Of a DNA stretch of 64,000 nucleotides, positions 15,747 to 24,800 are shown one piece after another (within the stretch, counting starts at the first letter, position 1; every line of letters begins with the position of its first letter). The DNA lies in contig CAIQCK010000046.1 in the NCBI GenBank assembly GCA_903870275.1, positions 1-64,000 on the forward strand, written 5' to 3'. This DNA comes from an uncultured bacterium (GTDB taxonomy: Bacteria; Verrucomicrobiota; Verrucomicrobiia; CAIQCK01). Under the pieces are notes generated by a model. The model was not told where the DNA came from. It did no database searches and worked only from the letters and a program-made list of their open reading frames with translations. A program made the position numbers and the translations under genes.

Positions 15747-17603
15747 ATGTTCAACATGAAACCGACACTGGTTCTGTTCAACGCCCTGCTGTTGGCGCTG
15801 GCAACGGCGGCATCCTTTGCCGCAAGCGCCGCCGAAACCCACGACGCGCTCAAAACTCTGCGCCCCGGCCATCCGCGGCTGTTGGTGCTCGACGCGGACC
15901 TCGCTAGCGTGAGGCAGGCCATCGAGAACGATCCGGTCGCGCGCCAATGCCACGAGCGGCTGAAGCGCGACGCCGAGAAGATGCTGCAGGACGAACTGAT
16001 CGAGCGCAAACTGATCGGTCCGCGCCTGCTCGACAAAAGCCGCACCGCGTTGCGGCGCATCAGCACCCTCGCCGGGCTTTACCGGCTCGACGGCGACAAG
16101 CGATTCGCCGAGCGGGCGCGCCGGGAGATGCTCACGGCGGCGGCGTTTGCGGACTGGAACCCGAAGCATTTTCTCGACGTGGCCGAGATGACCAACGCGA
16201 TGGCCATCGGCTACGACTGGCTGTTCGGCTTTTTGTCGGCGGAGGACCGCGCCACGATCCGAGCCGCCATCGTCGAGAAAGGGCTGAAACAGTCGTTGCC
16301 GATTTACGAGAAGCAACGCTGGTGGTCGAAGTGCGAACACAACTGGAACCAGGTCTGCAACGGCGGCATGACGGTCGGTGCGCTCGCCATTGCCGACGAG
16401 GAGCCGGCGCTGGGCGGACGGATCGTCGCCGACGGCCGGGCCTCCATCGTTCTGGCGATGAAGACGTTCGGGCCCGACGGCGGCTGGCCGGAAGGACCGG
16501 GCTACTGGAACTACGCCACCGCTTACAACGTGTTCTACCTCGCCGCGTTGGAAACGGCGCTCGGCACCGACTTCGGTCTCAAGAAACTGCCGGGGTTCGC
16601 CGAAACCGGTTTCTTCCGCATTCACTTCACCGGTCCGACCGGATTGTCGTTCAACTACGCCGACGCGCACGAAGGCGCGGACGCATCGGCGCAGATGCTT
16701 TGGATGGCGCGCGAGTTCAACCAGCCGATTTTCGCCGGCCATGAGCGGGTGATGGCGGAAAGTCGTCCCAATATTTTTCACCTGCTCTGGTTCGACAATC
16801 GAGGTCGCGCGCCGCAGGATGAGGACCTGCCGCGCGCCGCCGTCTTCCGCGGGGTGGACGTCGCGTTCCTGCGCAGCGCTTGGGACGAGTGGAACGCCAT
16901 CTTCGTCGGCTTCAAAGGAGGCGATAACAAGGCCAACCACAGCCACCTCGATCTCGGCTCGTTCGTGCTCGACGCGCTCGGCGAACGCTGGGCGCTGGAC
17001 CTCGGCTCCGACGAGTACAACCTGCCCGGCTACTTCGGCAAACAGCGATGGAGCTACTACCGCCTCCGCACCGAGAGCCACAACACGCTCACGCTCGACG
17101 GCGAAAATCAAGACCCGCTCGCCGCTGCGCCGATCGTCGCATTCAGCGCGTCGCCGCAGCGGTCGTTCGCCGTTGCCGACATGACGGCCGCCTACCCATC
17201 GAAAACGGCGCGCGCCCACCGGGGCATCGCGCTGCTCGGCCGCAAACAGGTGCTTGTGCAGGACGAACTCGAAGCGCGCCAACCGGTCGAGGTCGTTTGG
17301 AACTTTTTGACGAAGGCGAAAATCGAGACCGGCCGCGACCGCGCAACGCTGACGATGGGCCGCGAGAAACTCGAAGCGCGCATCTTGTCGCCGGAAGGAG
17401 CGAAGTTTGAAATCGTCTCCGCCAACCCGCCGTCACCGCAGCACCAGCAGCCGAACGTTCACAACCTCACCGTACGACTGCCGGCAAAGACGACGCAAAC
17501 CCGCATCGCCGTGCTGCTCTCTCCCGCCGGCGCCGCGGAATCCGCGCCATCGCTGGAGCCGTTGGAGGCATGGATCGCCGCCGGCAAGCTGCCGTCGCGA
17601 TGA
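15747..17603 (+). CDS. Heparinase II/III-like polysaccharide lyase (exported)
   Basis: 618 residues with a signal peptide (hydrophobic run ending S-A-A-E; ATG 15747 or 15756). The first half is an alpha/alpha barrel (W-N-P-K-H-F-L-D-V-A-E-M-T, Y-D-W-L, H-N-W-N-Q-V-C-N-G-G, G-G-W-P-E-G-P-G-Y-W-N-Y). The second half is a beta-sandwich heparinase II/III-type domain with K-A-N-H-S-H-L-D-L-G-S-F and E-S-H-N-T-L-T-L-D-G. These motifs fit lyases that cleave uronic-acid glycans by beta-elimination (heparin, alginate or ulvan types), acting in the periplasm. The exact substrate is not visible. It is convergent with the respiratory operon (30 bp gap). Confidence 0.85.
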   Translation: MFNMKPTLVLFNALLLALATAASFAASAAETHDALKTLRPGHPRLLVLDADLASVRQAIENDPVARQCHERLKRDAEKMLQDELIERKLIGPRLLDKSRTALRRISTLAGLYRLDGDKRFAERARREMLTAAAFADWNPKHFLDVAEMTNAMAIGYDWLFGFLSAEDRATIRAAIVEKGLKQSLPIYEKQRWWSKCEHNWNQVCNGGMTVGALAIADEEPALGGRIVADGRASIVLAMKTFGPDGGWPEGPGYWNYATAYNVFYLAALETALGTDFGLKKLPGFAETGFFRIHFTGPTGLSFNYADAHEGADASAQMLWMAREFNQPIFAGHERVMAESRPNIFHLLWFDNRGRAPQDEDLPRAAVFRGVDVAFLRSAWDEWNAIFVGFKGGDNKANHSHLDLGSFVLDALGERWALDLGSDEYNLPGYFGKQRWSYYRLRTESHNTLTLDGENQDPLAAAPIVAFSASPQRSFAVADMTAAYPSKTARAHRGIALLGRKQVLVQDELEARQPVEVVWNFLTKAKIETGRDRATLTMGREKLEARILSPEGAKFEIVSANPPSPQHQQPNVHNLTVRLPAKTTQTRIAVLLSPAGAAESAPSLEPLEAWIAAGKLPSR

Positions 17604-17633
17604 TACGCGGAGTCTTCGCGCCGCGTCAGAAAG

Positions 17634-19031
17634 TCACTTGTTCGCGGCGGCGATTTTCTTCACTTTAGACGCCGGCGGCGGGGAGGCAGGGGCATTCAGT
17701 GTTGCGAGGAAATCGCGGAGGGCGGCAATTTCTTCTTTCGTGCCGGCCAGGTGCGGCATGAAGGCGCGGTAGGGGGAATCCGGTTTGTAATCGTGGAGCA
17801 GCGTCAGCAGGTTGCCAATGGCGTCGCGGTTGCGGTCGCCGAGCAGATGCCTCATGGAGCGATAGCCGTAAACGGTGTGGCAGGCCATGCACTGGCCGCG
17901 GAACATCGCTTCGCCTTGCACCCTTTTCGGATCGCCGCCCTGCCGTGTCCAAAGTGAACGCGTGAGGTAGCCGTCGGCGTTGAGCTGGTCCACGGTCGCG
18001 ACGCGAACGCCGTTGGAGAACATGTAACGGCCGATGACGTAAGGTTTGCGGAGCGTCTCGCGGGTGTATTCGCCCGACGCGGTGGCAATGACGGCCAGCA
18101 GCACCACGGTTGAGGCCTGACCGAGGTTGAATTCCAGTGGCGACCGCCACGCGAACACATACGTCACGGCGACGATGACGCCGGAGGTCAACCCGACGAT
18201 CAACATCATGCGGGTCACTTGTGTGAACATGCCCGAACCGATCGTGGAAATGCCGAGGTGCAGCAGGACGCGTTGCGACTCCGGCACCGTCCAGAGATAC
18301 CAGACGAACGCCGCCGGCAGCAGCACGAACGACGGCACGAGCCATTTCGCGCTCCATCGCACGAGCGAGGTCTTGAGTTGCGGTTGCCTTTCGCCGTCAA
18401 TCCGGCTGCACGTCACCAGCGCCCAGACGCCGGCCAGCGACGCGCAAATCAGCGTGCGGATCAGCAGGTTCGGCCAATAAGTCGGATTGAAGAACGCCTG
18501 CCAGAACCGGCTGGCTTCCTGGCCCGTGCCGGCCACCGCAAGCCAGGCGTCGCCGGGCGTGAGCATGAACGCGAGGATGCCGTTGATGATGAACAGCGTG
18601 AAGAAGGACGCCGCAGCGTAGAGCCAGCCGACCTTCAAGTGCAACTCCTCCGAGACGCGGCCCCACGTGTAATAATAGACCGCCGCCGTCGTCAGCTCGA
18701 CGATGAAAAACACCCATTCCATCGCCCAGCCGAAGACGAAGTTGTGAATCAGCGCGCTGGTGGCTTCGGGATTGGCGAGGCCGATGGCAAACCAGATGCC
18801 GACGCCGGACACGGTGCCAAACACGCCGGTGAGGAGAAGGAAGAATTTCGAGTGGCCCCGCAGCACTTCCAGCCAGTCGCGATGGTTTTCACGCAACGCC
18901 TTGCGCTCCGCCAGCACGAGATAGAACCCGCCGCCGACGGCGAACAGCGCGATCATCATGTGGAAGATCGCGATGAGGCCGATCACCCAACCGCTTCCGA
19001 TGTGCGGCACATCCCAAAACGGATAATTCAT
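17634..19031 (-). CDS. Cytochrome bd-like quinol oxidase subunit I with fused cytochrome c domain
   Basis: 465 residues. The N-terminal about 350 residues hold 8-9 membrane helices related to CydA: I-F-H24-M-M early in helix 1 sits where the axial histidine lies, followed by I-G-L-A-N-P-E-A-T and F-G-W-A-M-E-W-V-F-F-I-V-E-L-T. The C-terminus carries one c-type heme motif C381-M-A-C384-H385 and a likely Met425 ligand in A-F-M-P-H-L-A-G-T, typical of a small class I cytochrome c. The usual CydA Q-loop is not obvious. No cydB neighbour exists; instead the gene is the last of a four-gene operon with Rieske and cytochrome b, 24 bp downstream of the latter. I infer a terminal or electron-transfer module taking electrons from the bc-type unit. 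Confidence 0.75.
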   Translation of the reverse strand: MNYPFWDVPHIGSGWVIGLIAIFHMMIALFAVGGGFYLVLAERKALRENHRDWLEVLRGHSKFFLLLTGVFGTVSGVGIWFAIGLANPEATSALIHNFVFGWAMEWVFFIVELTTAAVYYYTWGRVSEELHLKVGWLYAAASFFTLFIINGILAFMLTPGDAWLAVAGTGQEASRFWQAFFNPTYWPNLLIRTLICASLAGVWALVTCSRIDGERQPQLKTSLVRWSAKWLVPSFVLLPAAFVWYLWTVPESQRVLLHLGISTIGSGMFTQVTRMMLIVGLTSGVIVAVTYVFAWRSPLEFNLGQASTVVLLAVIATASGEYTRETLRKPYVIGRYMFSNGVRVATVDQLNADGYLTRSLWTRQGGDPKRVQGEAMFRGQCMACHTVYGYRSMRHLLGDRNRDAIGNLLTLLHDYKPDSPYRAFMPHLAGTKEEIAALRDFLATLNAPASPPPASKVKKIAAANK

Positions 19032-19055
19032 AGCGATTGCAGCTTTCGTCTTTCT

Positions 19056-20135
19056 CTAAAGCACCAGATACGCCCAGATCGTCGTGCCGATCAGCGCCAC
19101 GAGCGTGAACAGCCCGAAATACGTCGCGCGCCGGGCCCGGCGGCCGGCTTCCTGCGCCAGGTCGTAGAGCGGGATCAACAGCCACAGCATCAGGCCCGCG
19201 GTGAAGGCCACGATGCCGAGGATTTCGCCGAGTTTGCCGGGGAACCAGTCGCCGAAGACTTTCAGGATCTGGAACTGGCTCATGAAATACCACTCCGGAT
19301 GAATGCCCAGCGGCGCCGGCTTGAGCGCGTCGGCCTGCGGGCCGAGGTTCCACGGGAACATGAACGCCAGCACGCTCAGCACGTTGAACGCGACGAGCCA
19401 CATCGCGAAATCCTTCATCATGAAGTTCGGGAAGAACGACTCGCTTTGGCGCTGCGCCTCCGGCTTCGCCTCTTCCGAAGGCGGCTCGGCGTTGCCGTGC
19501 CTCTGCACCAGCCAGAGATGAAATCCGAGCATCGGCACAAAGACCGCCGGCAGGACCACCACGTGCAGCGCGAAGAACCGGTGCACCGTGTATTCGCTCA
19601 CGTCCGGCCCGCCGCGCACCAGATCGGCCAGCTTCGGCCCGATCCCCGGCACCGCGGCGAAGATTTCCATGCCCACTTTCGTTGCGAAATACGCCAGGTC
19701 GTCCATCGGCAACAGATAGCCGCTGAAACCGAACACCATGGCCATCCCCAGCAGCGCCATGCCGCTCCACCAGCCGAACTCGCGCGGCTTGCGGTAGGCC
19801 TTCATGAAGTAGACCGAGAACATGTGGACGAAGATCGCGGCGATCATCAGGTTCGCGGCCCACGAATGCACCGAACGCACCAGCCAGCCGAAGTTCGTGT
19901 CGTAAGTGATCTGCCGCACCGAATCGTAGGCGTCCGGGCCGGGCCGGTAGTAGAGCAACAGCAGCACGCCCGTCACGCACTGGATCACGAAGAAGAACAG
20001 CGACAGGCCGCCCCAGTAATACCAGAACGCCTGCGAATGCACCGGCACGGTTTTATGCTTGGCGAACTGCACCAGGTCTTCCAAGCCGAGCCGCTCGTCC
20101 GCCCAGGAGTAGATGGATGAAAAGAGAGCCTTCAT
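19056..20135 (-). CDS. Cytochrome b (b6-type core with subunit IV-like C-terminus)
   Basis: 359 residues, about eight membrane helices. Heme ligand pairs are H90/H104 (14 apart) and H191/H206 (15 apart); the 14/15 pattern is that of b6-type rather than mitochondrial-type cytochrome b. The Qo-site motif is present as H-P-E-W-Y-F. The usual G-Y-x-L-P-W is G-Y-L-L-P-M here, a Trp to Met change. It oxidises quinol and passes electrons to the Rieske centre while recycling electrons through the b hemes. The start overlaps the Rieske stop by 4 bases (ATGA), which indicates translational coupling. Confidence 0.93.
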   Translation of the reverse strand: MKALFSSIYSWADERLGLEDLVQFAKHKTVPVHSQAFWYYWGGLSLFFFVIQCVTGVLLLLYYRPGPDAYDSVRQITYDTNFGWLVRSVHSWAANLMIAAIFVHMFSVYFMKAYRKPREFGWWSGMALLGMAMVFGFSGYLLPMDDLAYFATKVGMEIFAAVPGIGPKLADLVRGGPDVSEYTVHRFFALHVVVLPAVFVPMLGFHLWLVQRHGNAEPPSEEAKPEAQRQSESFFPNFMMKDFAMWLVAFNVLSVLAFMFPWNLGPQADALKPAPLGIHPEWYFMSQFQILKVFGDWFPGKLGEILGIVAFTAGLMLWLLIPLYDLAQEAGRRARRATYFGLFTLVALIGTTIWAYLVL

Positions 20136-20623
20136 GCGCCTTGCGGGTTCCTCGAAACGATGACCGCCACGTCCGTGACTTTCACTTCGTAGCGTTTCAG
20201 CGGTTTCGGCGGCGGACCGCTGACGTTCCCGCCCGTCTTCGGATCATAAACGCCACCGTGGCACGCGCAGTGGATGCGCTTCTTGTCTTCCTCGTAGTGC
20301 ACCGTGCAGCCCAGATGCGTGCAGACCGCCGTCAGCGCCGTCCACGTGCCGTCATCGTGATGGATCAGCAGACTCGGCTTTGAGCCGAATCTGAACATCA
20401 GCGCGCTGCCGGGCGCGAGCTTCTGCGCGTCCTTGAGCGTCACCTCCGTCACCGCCGATTCCTTGGCTGCCTTCTCGACCGGCGACGCCACGTAGCGATA
20501 GACCGGATAAGCCAGTCCGGCCGCATAGACGACGCCGACGCCGCCCAGCGCCACGCGAAGAAACGTCTGCCGCGAGACGCCGCCGGCGTCCAGCGTGTTG
20601 TTCTTGTCCATTGCCTTGCTCAT
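20132..20623 (-). CDS. Rieske [2Fe-2S] iron-sulfur protein
   Basis: 163 residues from the ATG at 20623; the longer frame overlaps the previous gene. A Tat-like S-R-Q-T-F-L-R-V and a hydrophobic anchor (about 23-45) are followed by a soluble domain with the cluster motifs C-T-H-L-G-C and C-A-C-H-G-G, giving two Cys and two His ligands. A G-P-P-P-K-P-L motif follows, as in Rieske proteins of bc complexes. It is the high-potential acceptor from quinol in the cytochrome b unit. It overlaps the upstream membrane-protein gene by one base and the downstream cytochrome b gene by four. Confidence 0.95.
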   Translation of the reverse strand: MSKAMDKNNTLDAGGVSRQTFLRVALGGVGVVYAAGLAYPVYRYVASPVEKAAKESAVTEVTLKDAQKLAPGSALMFRFGSKPSLLIHHDDGTWTALTAVCTHLGCTVHYEEDKKRIHCACHGGVYDPKTGGNVSGPPPKPLKRYEVKVTDVAVIVSRNPQGA

Positions 20624-21753
20624 CAAACCACTTTCTCCGAAACCGGTTTGGCGCGCATCATCACCGATACCAGCCAGCCGACCGCCGCCAGCCCGGCGAC
20701 GAACAGCACGAGGAACAACCCGACCACCGGCCAGTTGGTCACGACCGTCTGTTGCCATACGTCGTAGTTATGGCCCGACAACGTCAGATCGCGAATGCCG
20801 TCGCGGACCACCGTGAAACCCGCGGCCGCCAGCAAACCGAGCAGCGCGCACAACCAGCCCGCCGCGGCCGTTGTTGGTTTCTTGAAACCCGCCCACGCGC
20901 CCGTCAGCCCGATCAATCCGATCGCGCCGAACCAAGCCAGACCCGCGCCGAAATACAGCGGATTGGCCGCCAAACCTTCCCGTACCTTGTCCGGTTGATT
21001 GTGAAAAACGAAATGCGCCACGAGCACCTGCGCGACCGCCGCAGCCACCGCCAGTTTGCCGCCGAGACCGGCGAGGTAAGAGCGCACCGGCGTTTCGATT
21101 TGCTTCCGCGCCGCGAGCCAGACCATCCACAGGCCGGCGAATGCCAGCCCGCCCGTCAGCATGAACAGCCAGCGCGGCATCAGCGTCGGGTCGTGCGGCG
21201 GCAGATGATTGCCCATCGCCGACGCCGAATACATCGCGGTCCACACCTCCGGCCGGATCATCAACGTCATGGTGGTCGAGAGTATCCTCGCGATCGTTCC
21301 CGCCAGCAGCCACGCCGCCAGGCCGAGCCACCACGCCGACCGGCCGCGCTCGACCGCGGCGTTGAAGCGGTAGAGCAGCCAGTAGCAGGCCATGAGCAGG
21401 ACGATGACCGAAATCCAATACATGCCGATCAACACGCTGCTGGTGTAAAACGCCCGGCCATAGAGCACCTGCGTGAACAACAGCGGCGGCACGCCGAGAT
21501 TGATCACGTAGGTCATCACGATTGGCAGCCGCCGCGTCAGCGAAGCCGCCGCGTTCAACCGCAAGAGAGGCGCGCCGCCGCGCAGCCCGCCGAAGAAACA
21601 CAGGCACGTCGCCACCAGCAGCCCGCCGAGCAGCAGCTCGACGGCGCAGAAATGCAGCGCCAGCGTCACGATATGCAGCAGTTTGAACAGCCACACCGGT
21701 GCCGGCAGCGGAATTGGATCAACCGCGGGAAACAAGCTCATAAATTCTGGCAA
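20623..21753 (-). CDS. Multi-pass membrane protein heading the respiratory operon, possibly CydA-like
   Basis: 376 residues with about nine hydrophobic segments. No family was recognised with certainty. The first helix has two histidines (H27 and H34 in L-L-H-I-V-T-L-A-L-H-F) followed by E-L-L-L-G-G. The next helices (I-N-L-G-V-P-P-L-L-F-T-Q-V-L-Y-G then Y-W-I-S-V-I-V-L-L-M) recall the topology of bd-oxidase subunit I. It has no heme c motif. Being first in the operon and translationally coupled to the Rieske gene, it is probably a structural or heme-bearing subunit of the same complex. A divergent bd-like subunit is my best guess. Confidence 0.6.
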   Translation of the reverse strand: MPEFMSLFPAVDPIPLPAPVWLFKLLHIVTLALHFCAVELLLGGLLVATCLCFFGGLRGGAPLLRLNAAASLTRRLPIVMTYVINLGVPPLLFTQVLYGRAFYTSSVLIGMYWISVIVLLMACYWLLYRFNAAVERGRSAWWLGLAAWLLAGTIARILSTTMTLMIRPEVWTAMYSASAMGNHLPPHDPTLMPRWLFMLTGGLAFAGLWMVWLAARKQIETPVRSYLAGLGGKLAVAAAVAQVLVAHFVFHNQPDKVREGLAANPLYFGAGLAWFGAIGLIGLTGAWAGFKKPTTAAAGWLCALLGLLAAAGFTVVRDGIRDLTLSGHNYDVWQQTVVTNWPVVGLFLVLFVAGLAAVGWLVSVMMRAKPVSEKVV

Positions 21754-21860
21754 TCAACCTCCAAACGGCCAACCACCTCAGCCGAATCAGAGAAACCTGT
21801 AAACCATGAACGGCGCTTTCGCAACTCCCCTTTGAAGCCGGCGATGGGCCGTGGGTTTGC

Positions 21861-24800
21861 CTACGGCTTGAGCGTGATCGTTCGGCGCTCGCCGAAACTG
21901 GTCCGGCCTTCGGCCAGCATCTCGAAGGAAACGGTCGCGGACTTGTCGGCGGCCGGGATCAAGGTGAACTCCTTGACCGTGGCGTCGGCCAGGTAATCCG
22001 TGTCCGTCGCGATGGGCGCTTTGAACTCCACGCCGTATTCCTTGCGGCCGGCGAGATAGACGCCGCCTTGCGCGAGGTTCGGGCGCGGCGCGAGCCACCG
22101 GGCCTCGCCGAGGTTGCCAATGGACGCGCGGCAGCGGACGGGCGCGCCGCGCTTGACGGCCACGACCGCGCCGTTCCTTGCCTCCTGCCACTGGCCGCTT
22201 GCGTCCTGAATCTCCAGCGAGTTGAACTCGGCGTTGAGGAACTTCGGCGGATTGTGGCCGTTGCAAGGCGTGTTGCCCACCGCCACCAGCGGCGTGGTTG
22301 CCGAATCGGTGCCGGTGCCCGCGGTTTTGAGATACGGCGTCAGTCCTTCTTTCACGGTGTCGAGATATTGCTGGCCGTAAAGTTGCCACGCATCGGCGTT
22401 GTGGGCGTCGAAGTCCACTTCGATGAACTTTCCCGGTTTGGCGTGGACGACGCGCGCAAACTGCGGGTGAGCATTCCGCAGGACATCGCATGCCGGCCGC
22501 TCGGTGCCATCGGGCTCCAACACGCCAAAGTCGCTGCGCTCGCCCAGCCGGAAGCCGCCGGGCAGCCACCACGGACACGCGCCGCGCGCTCCCGACTCCA
22601 GGAACATGGCGTAGTAGTTGTTGAAATCCGCACGCTGATTTTTCAACTGCCCGGGCTTGACGTGAACCATCTCCGGCGACCACGCGGCGCCGAATCCGTT
22701 GACCGTGTAGCCGAACTCCATCCAGACCACCGGTTTCTCGCGGCTGACGTAGCGGTAATAGAGCGTAACCAACCCGCCTTTGCGCACGTCATCGGCGGGC
22801 GTCGTGTTGCCCCAACCGACGGTTTGCAGGTTGTAGCCTTCGGGACACATGAAGTCCGCGTGTTTGGCGACGCCGACGGAGTGCGAATGCGCAAACCGTC
22901 CGCCGTCGGGAATGCCGCACGCGCCGAAGCGGAACGTGATGAGATGCTTCGGGTCCCACGCGCGCAACAGGTTGATGATGTCGCGGTAGCCGGCGCTGAG
23001 CCGGTCGCTGAAAAACCGTCGGAACGCCGCCACCGCGCGATCATGCGAGCCGTGCGTGGTGCAGAGCTGTTGCGACGGCGTCACCAGCAGGCCGTCCTTG
23101 TCGCGCGGCAGTTTGAAGCCCCAGTTCGTCTCGGCGCTGGCCACCGAACCGTAGCGTTCGACGATCCACGCGTTCCAATCGGGCTTCAAGACCTCGGCCT
23201 GCTGCGCCGCGTAGAAGATCGGCTCCCACGACAGTTCCCACGAGAAGATTGCCGGATGGTCTTTGATGCCCGCGGCGGTGATGTAGGCCTTCACTTTCTC
23301 GAAATCCGCGCCGGCGAGCGGCCGCGCGTTGTTGAGGAAGAAAAACACCTTCATGCCGTGCCGCTGGCAACGGTTGAGGAAGTCATGCAGGTCGCGGAAC
23401 GCGCCCGGCTCGTCCGGATCGGGCGGCACCGGCGAATGGATGGCGCTGAGGAAGTTGATGCCGATGGATTCCATCCACGCGAGGTCGCGCTCGACGAGGA
23501 CCGGGTCGTAGATGTCGCGCTGGAGGAAATCCGTCGGCGACCGGCCGCCCTGATCATTGGGACGGTAATTGATGCCTTTCATGAACCACGGCTTGCCGCC
23601 GACGCTGAAGTTGCTGCCGCGCACGCGCGCGAACTCCTGTCCCGCCGCCGGCAGGAAATCCACGGCGTGGCTGATCGAGTCCAGCGCCGTGTCGCCGTCG
23701 AGCAGTTCCGCGCGCACTTGGCAGCCGTCGCGATCAAACTTCTCCGGCTGCCAGTTCCAACTCACGCGCTGCCGCGCGCCCGCCGCGAGCGTGAGCGGAC
23801 CGCTTTGCTGGAAGAGGATCTTCCCGCGCCGGTTCGTCACCGTCACCCGGCCGGTGACGCGCCGCTCTTCGCGGCCGGTATTCACCGCCACGAGGCCGAC
23901 CTCCAGCTTCTCGCCGTCGGGGTAGGAAAAATACCGGCTGCCGCCTTCGAGCAGAAAACAGCCGCGCGTCATCGCCTTCGCAAGCCGCGCGAGCACGTCG
24001 GCGAGGCGCGGCCCGGTGGCGTCGGCAGGATCGCTCACGCCGACGTTGGCCCAGAGCGCGTTGGACAACGAACTATTGCCGACAAAGAGCGAAACCAGCG
24101 CGCCGCGACTGCGCCCGCGTTTGTCGAACGACTCCACAATCGGCACCCACCGCCACGCTTCGTCGCGATCCAGTCCCCGGCCGCTGGCGCGCCAGTTGGG
24201 CGAATAGCCGTGCAGTTTCCACGGTTGCTTCCAGCCGGCGGGAACCACGCGCTGGTCGCCGGCGGCGCGCAACGTCGCGCTCTCATCGAGCGGGTGCAGG
24301 TTATACGAAGGGCTGACGCCGTCGAGTTCCGGCACGTGCGCTTCGATGTCGCCGTCGCTGCCCGGATGCGTCGCGGTGCCGATCTCCTTGATCCAGTACG
24401 CGTGTGGGCCGGCCTTGCACTGGGGCGTGTGGCTGGAGGAAAGAACGATGACGAGGTGCGCGGCATTCTGCGGATGGAAGTGATCGCCCGCACCGCCGCG
24501 TCCCTTCGCCTTCGAGTCGTGCCAGTGCAGAAAATCGGATGGCCGCAGCAGATAGGGCCGCCACTGTGGCGTCAGGTCCACCGTGGCAATCCAACGGGAA
24601 CCGTCCTGTTCGCGAAACTCCAGCGCGAGTTGCGTGGTCGTCGCATCGCCCTTGGCGCGAAACGTGAGCAGGGTTTCGCCGGGGCCAAACGCGTTGGCGA
24701 AGCCCGTGTCGTAACCGTCCCATCCCTGGAGGTCGCAGGACACCTTCCACGCGCCTTTCCCCTCGGCGGCGTCTTCAACGATCGCGGCCGAGCGCTGCGG

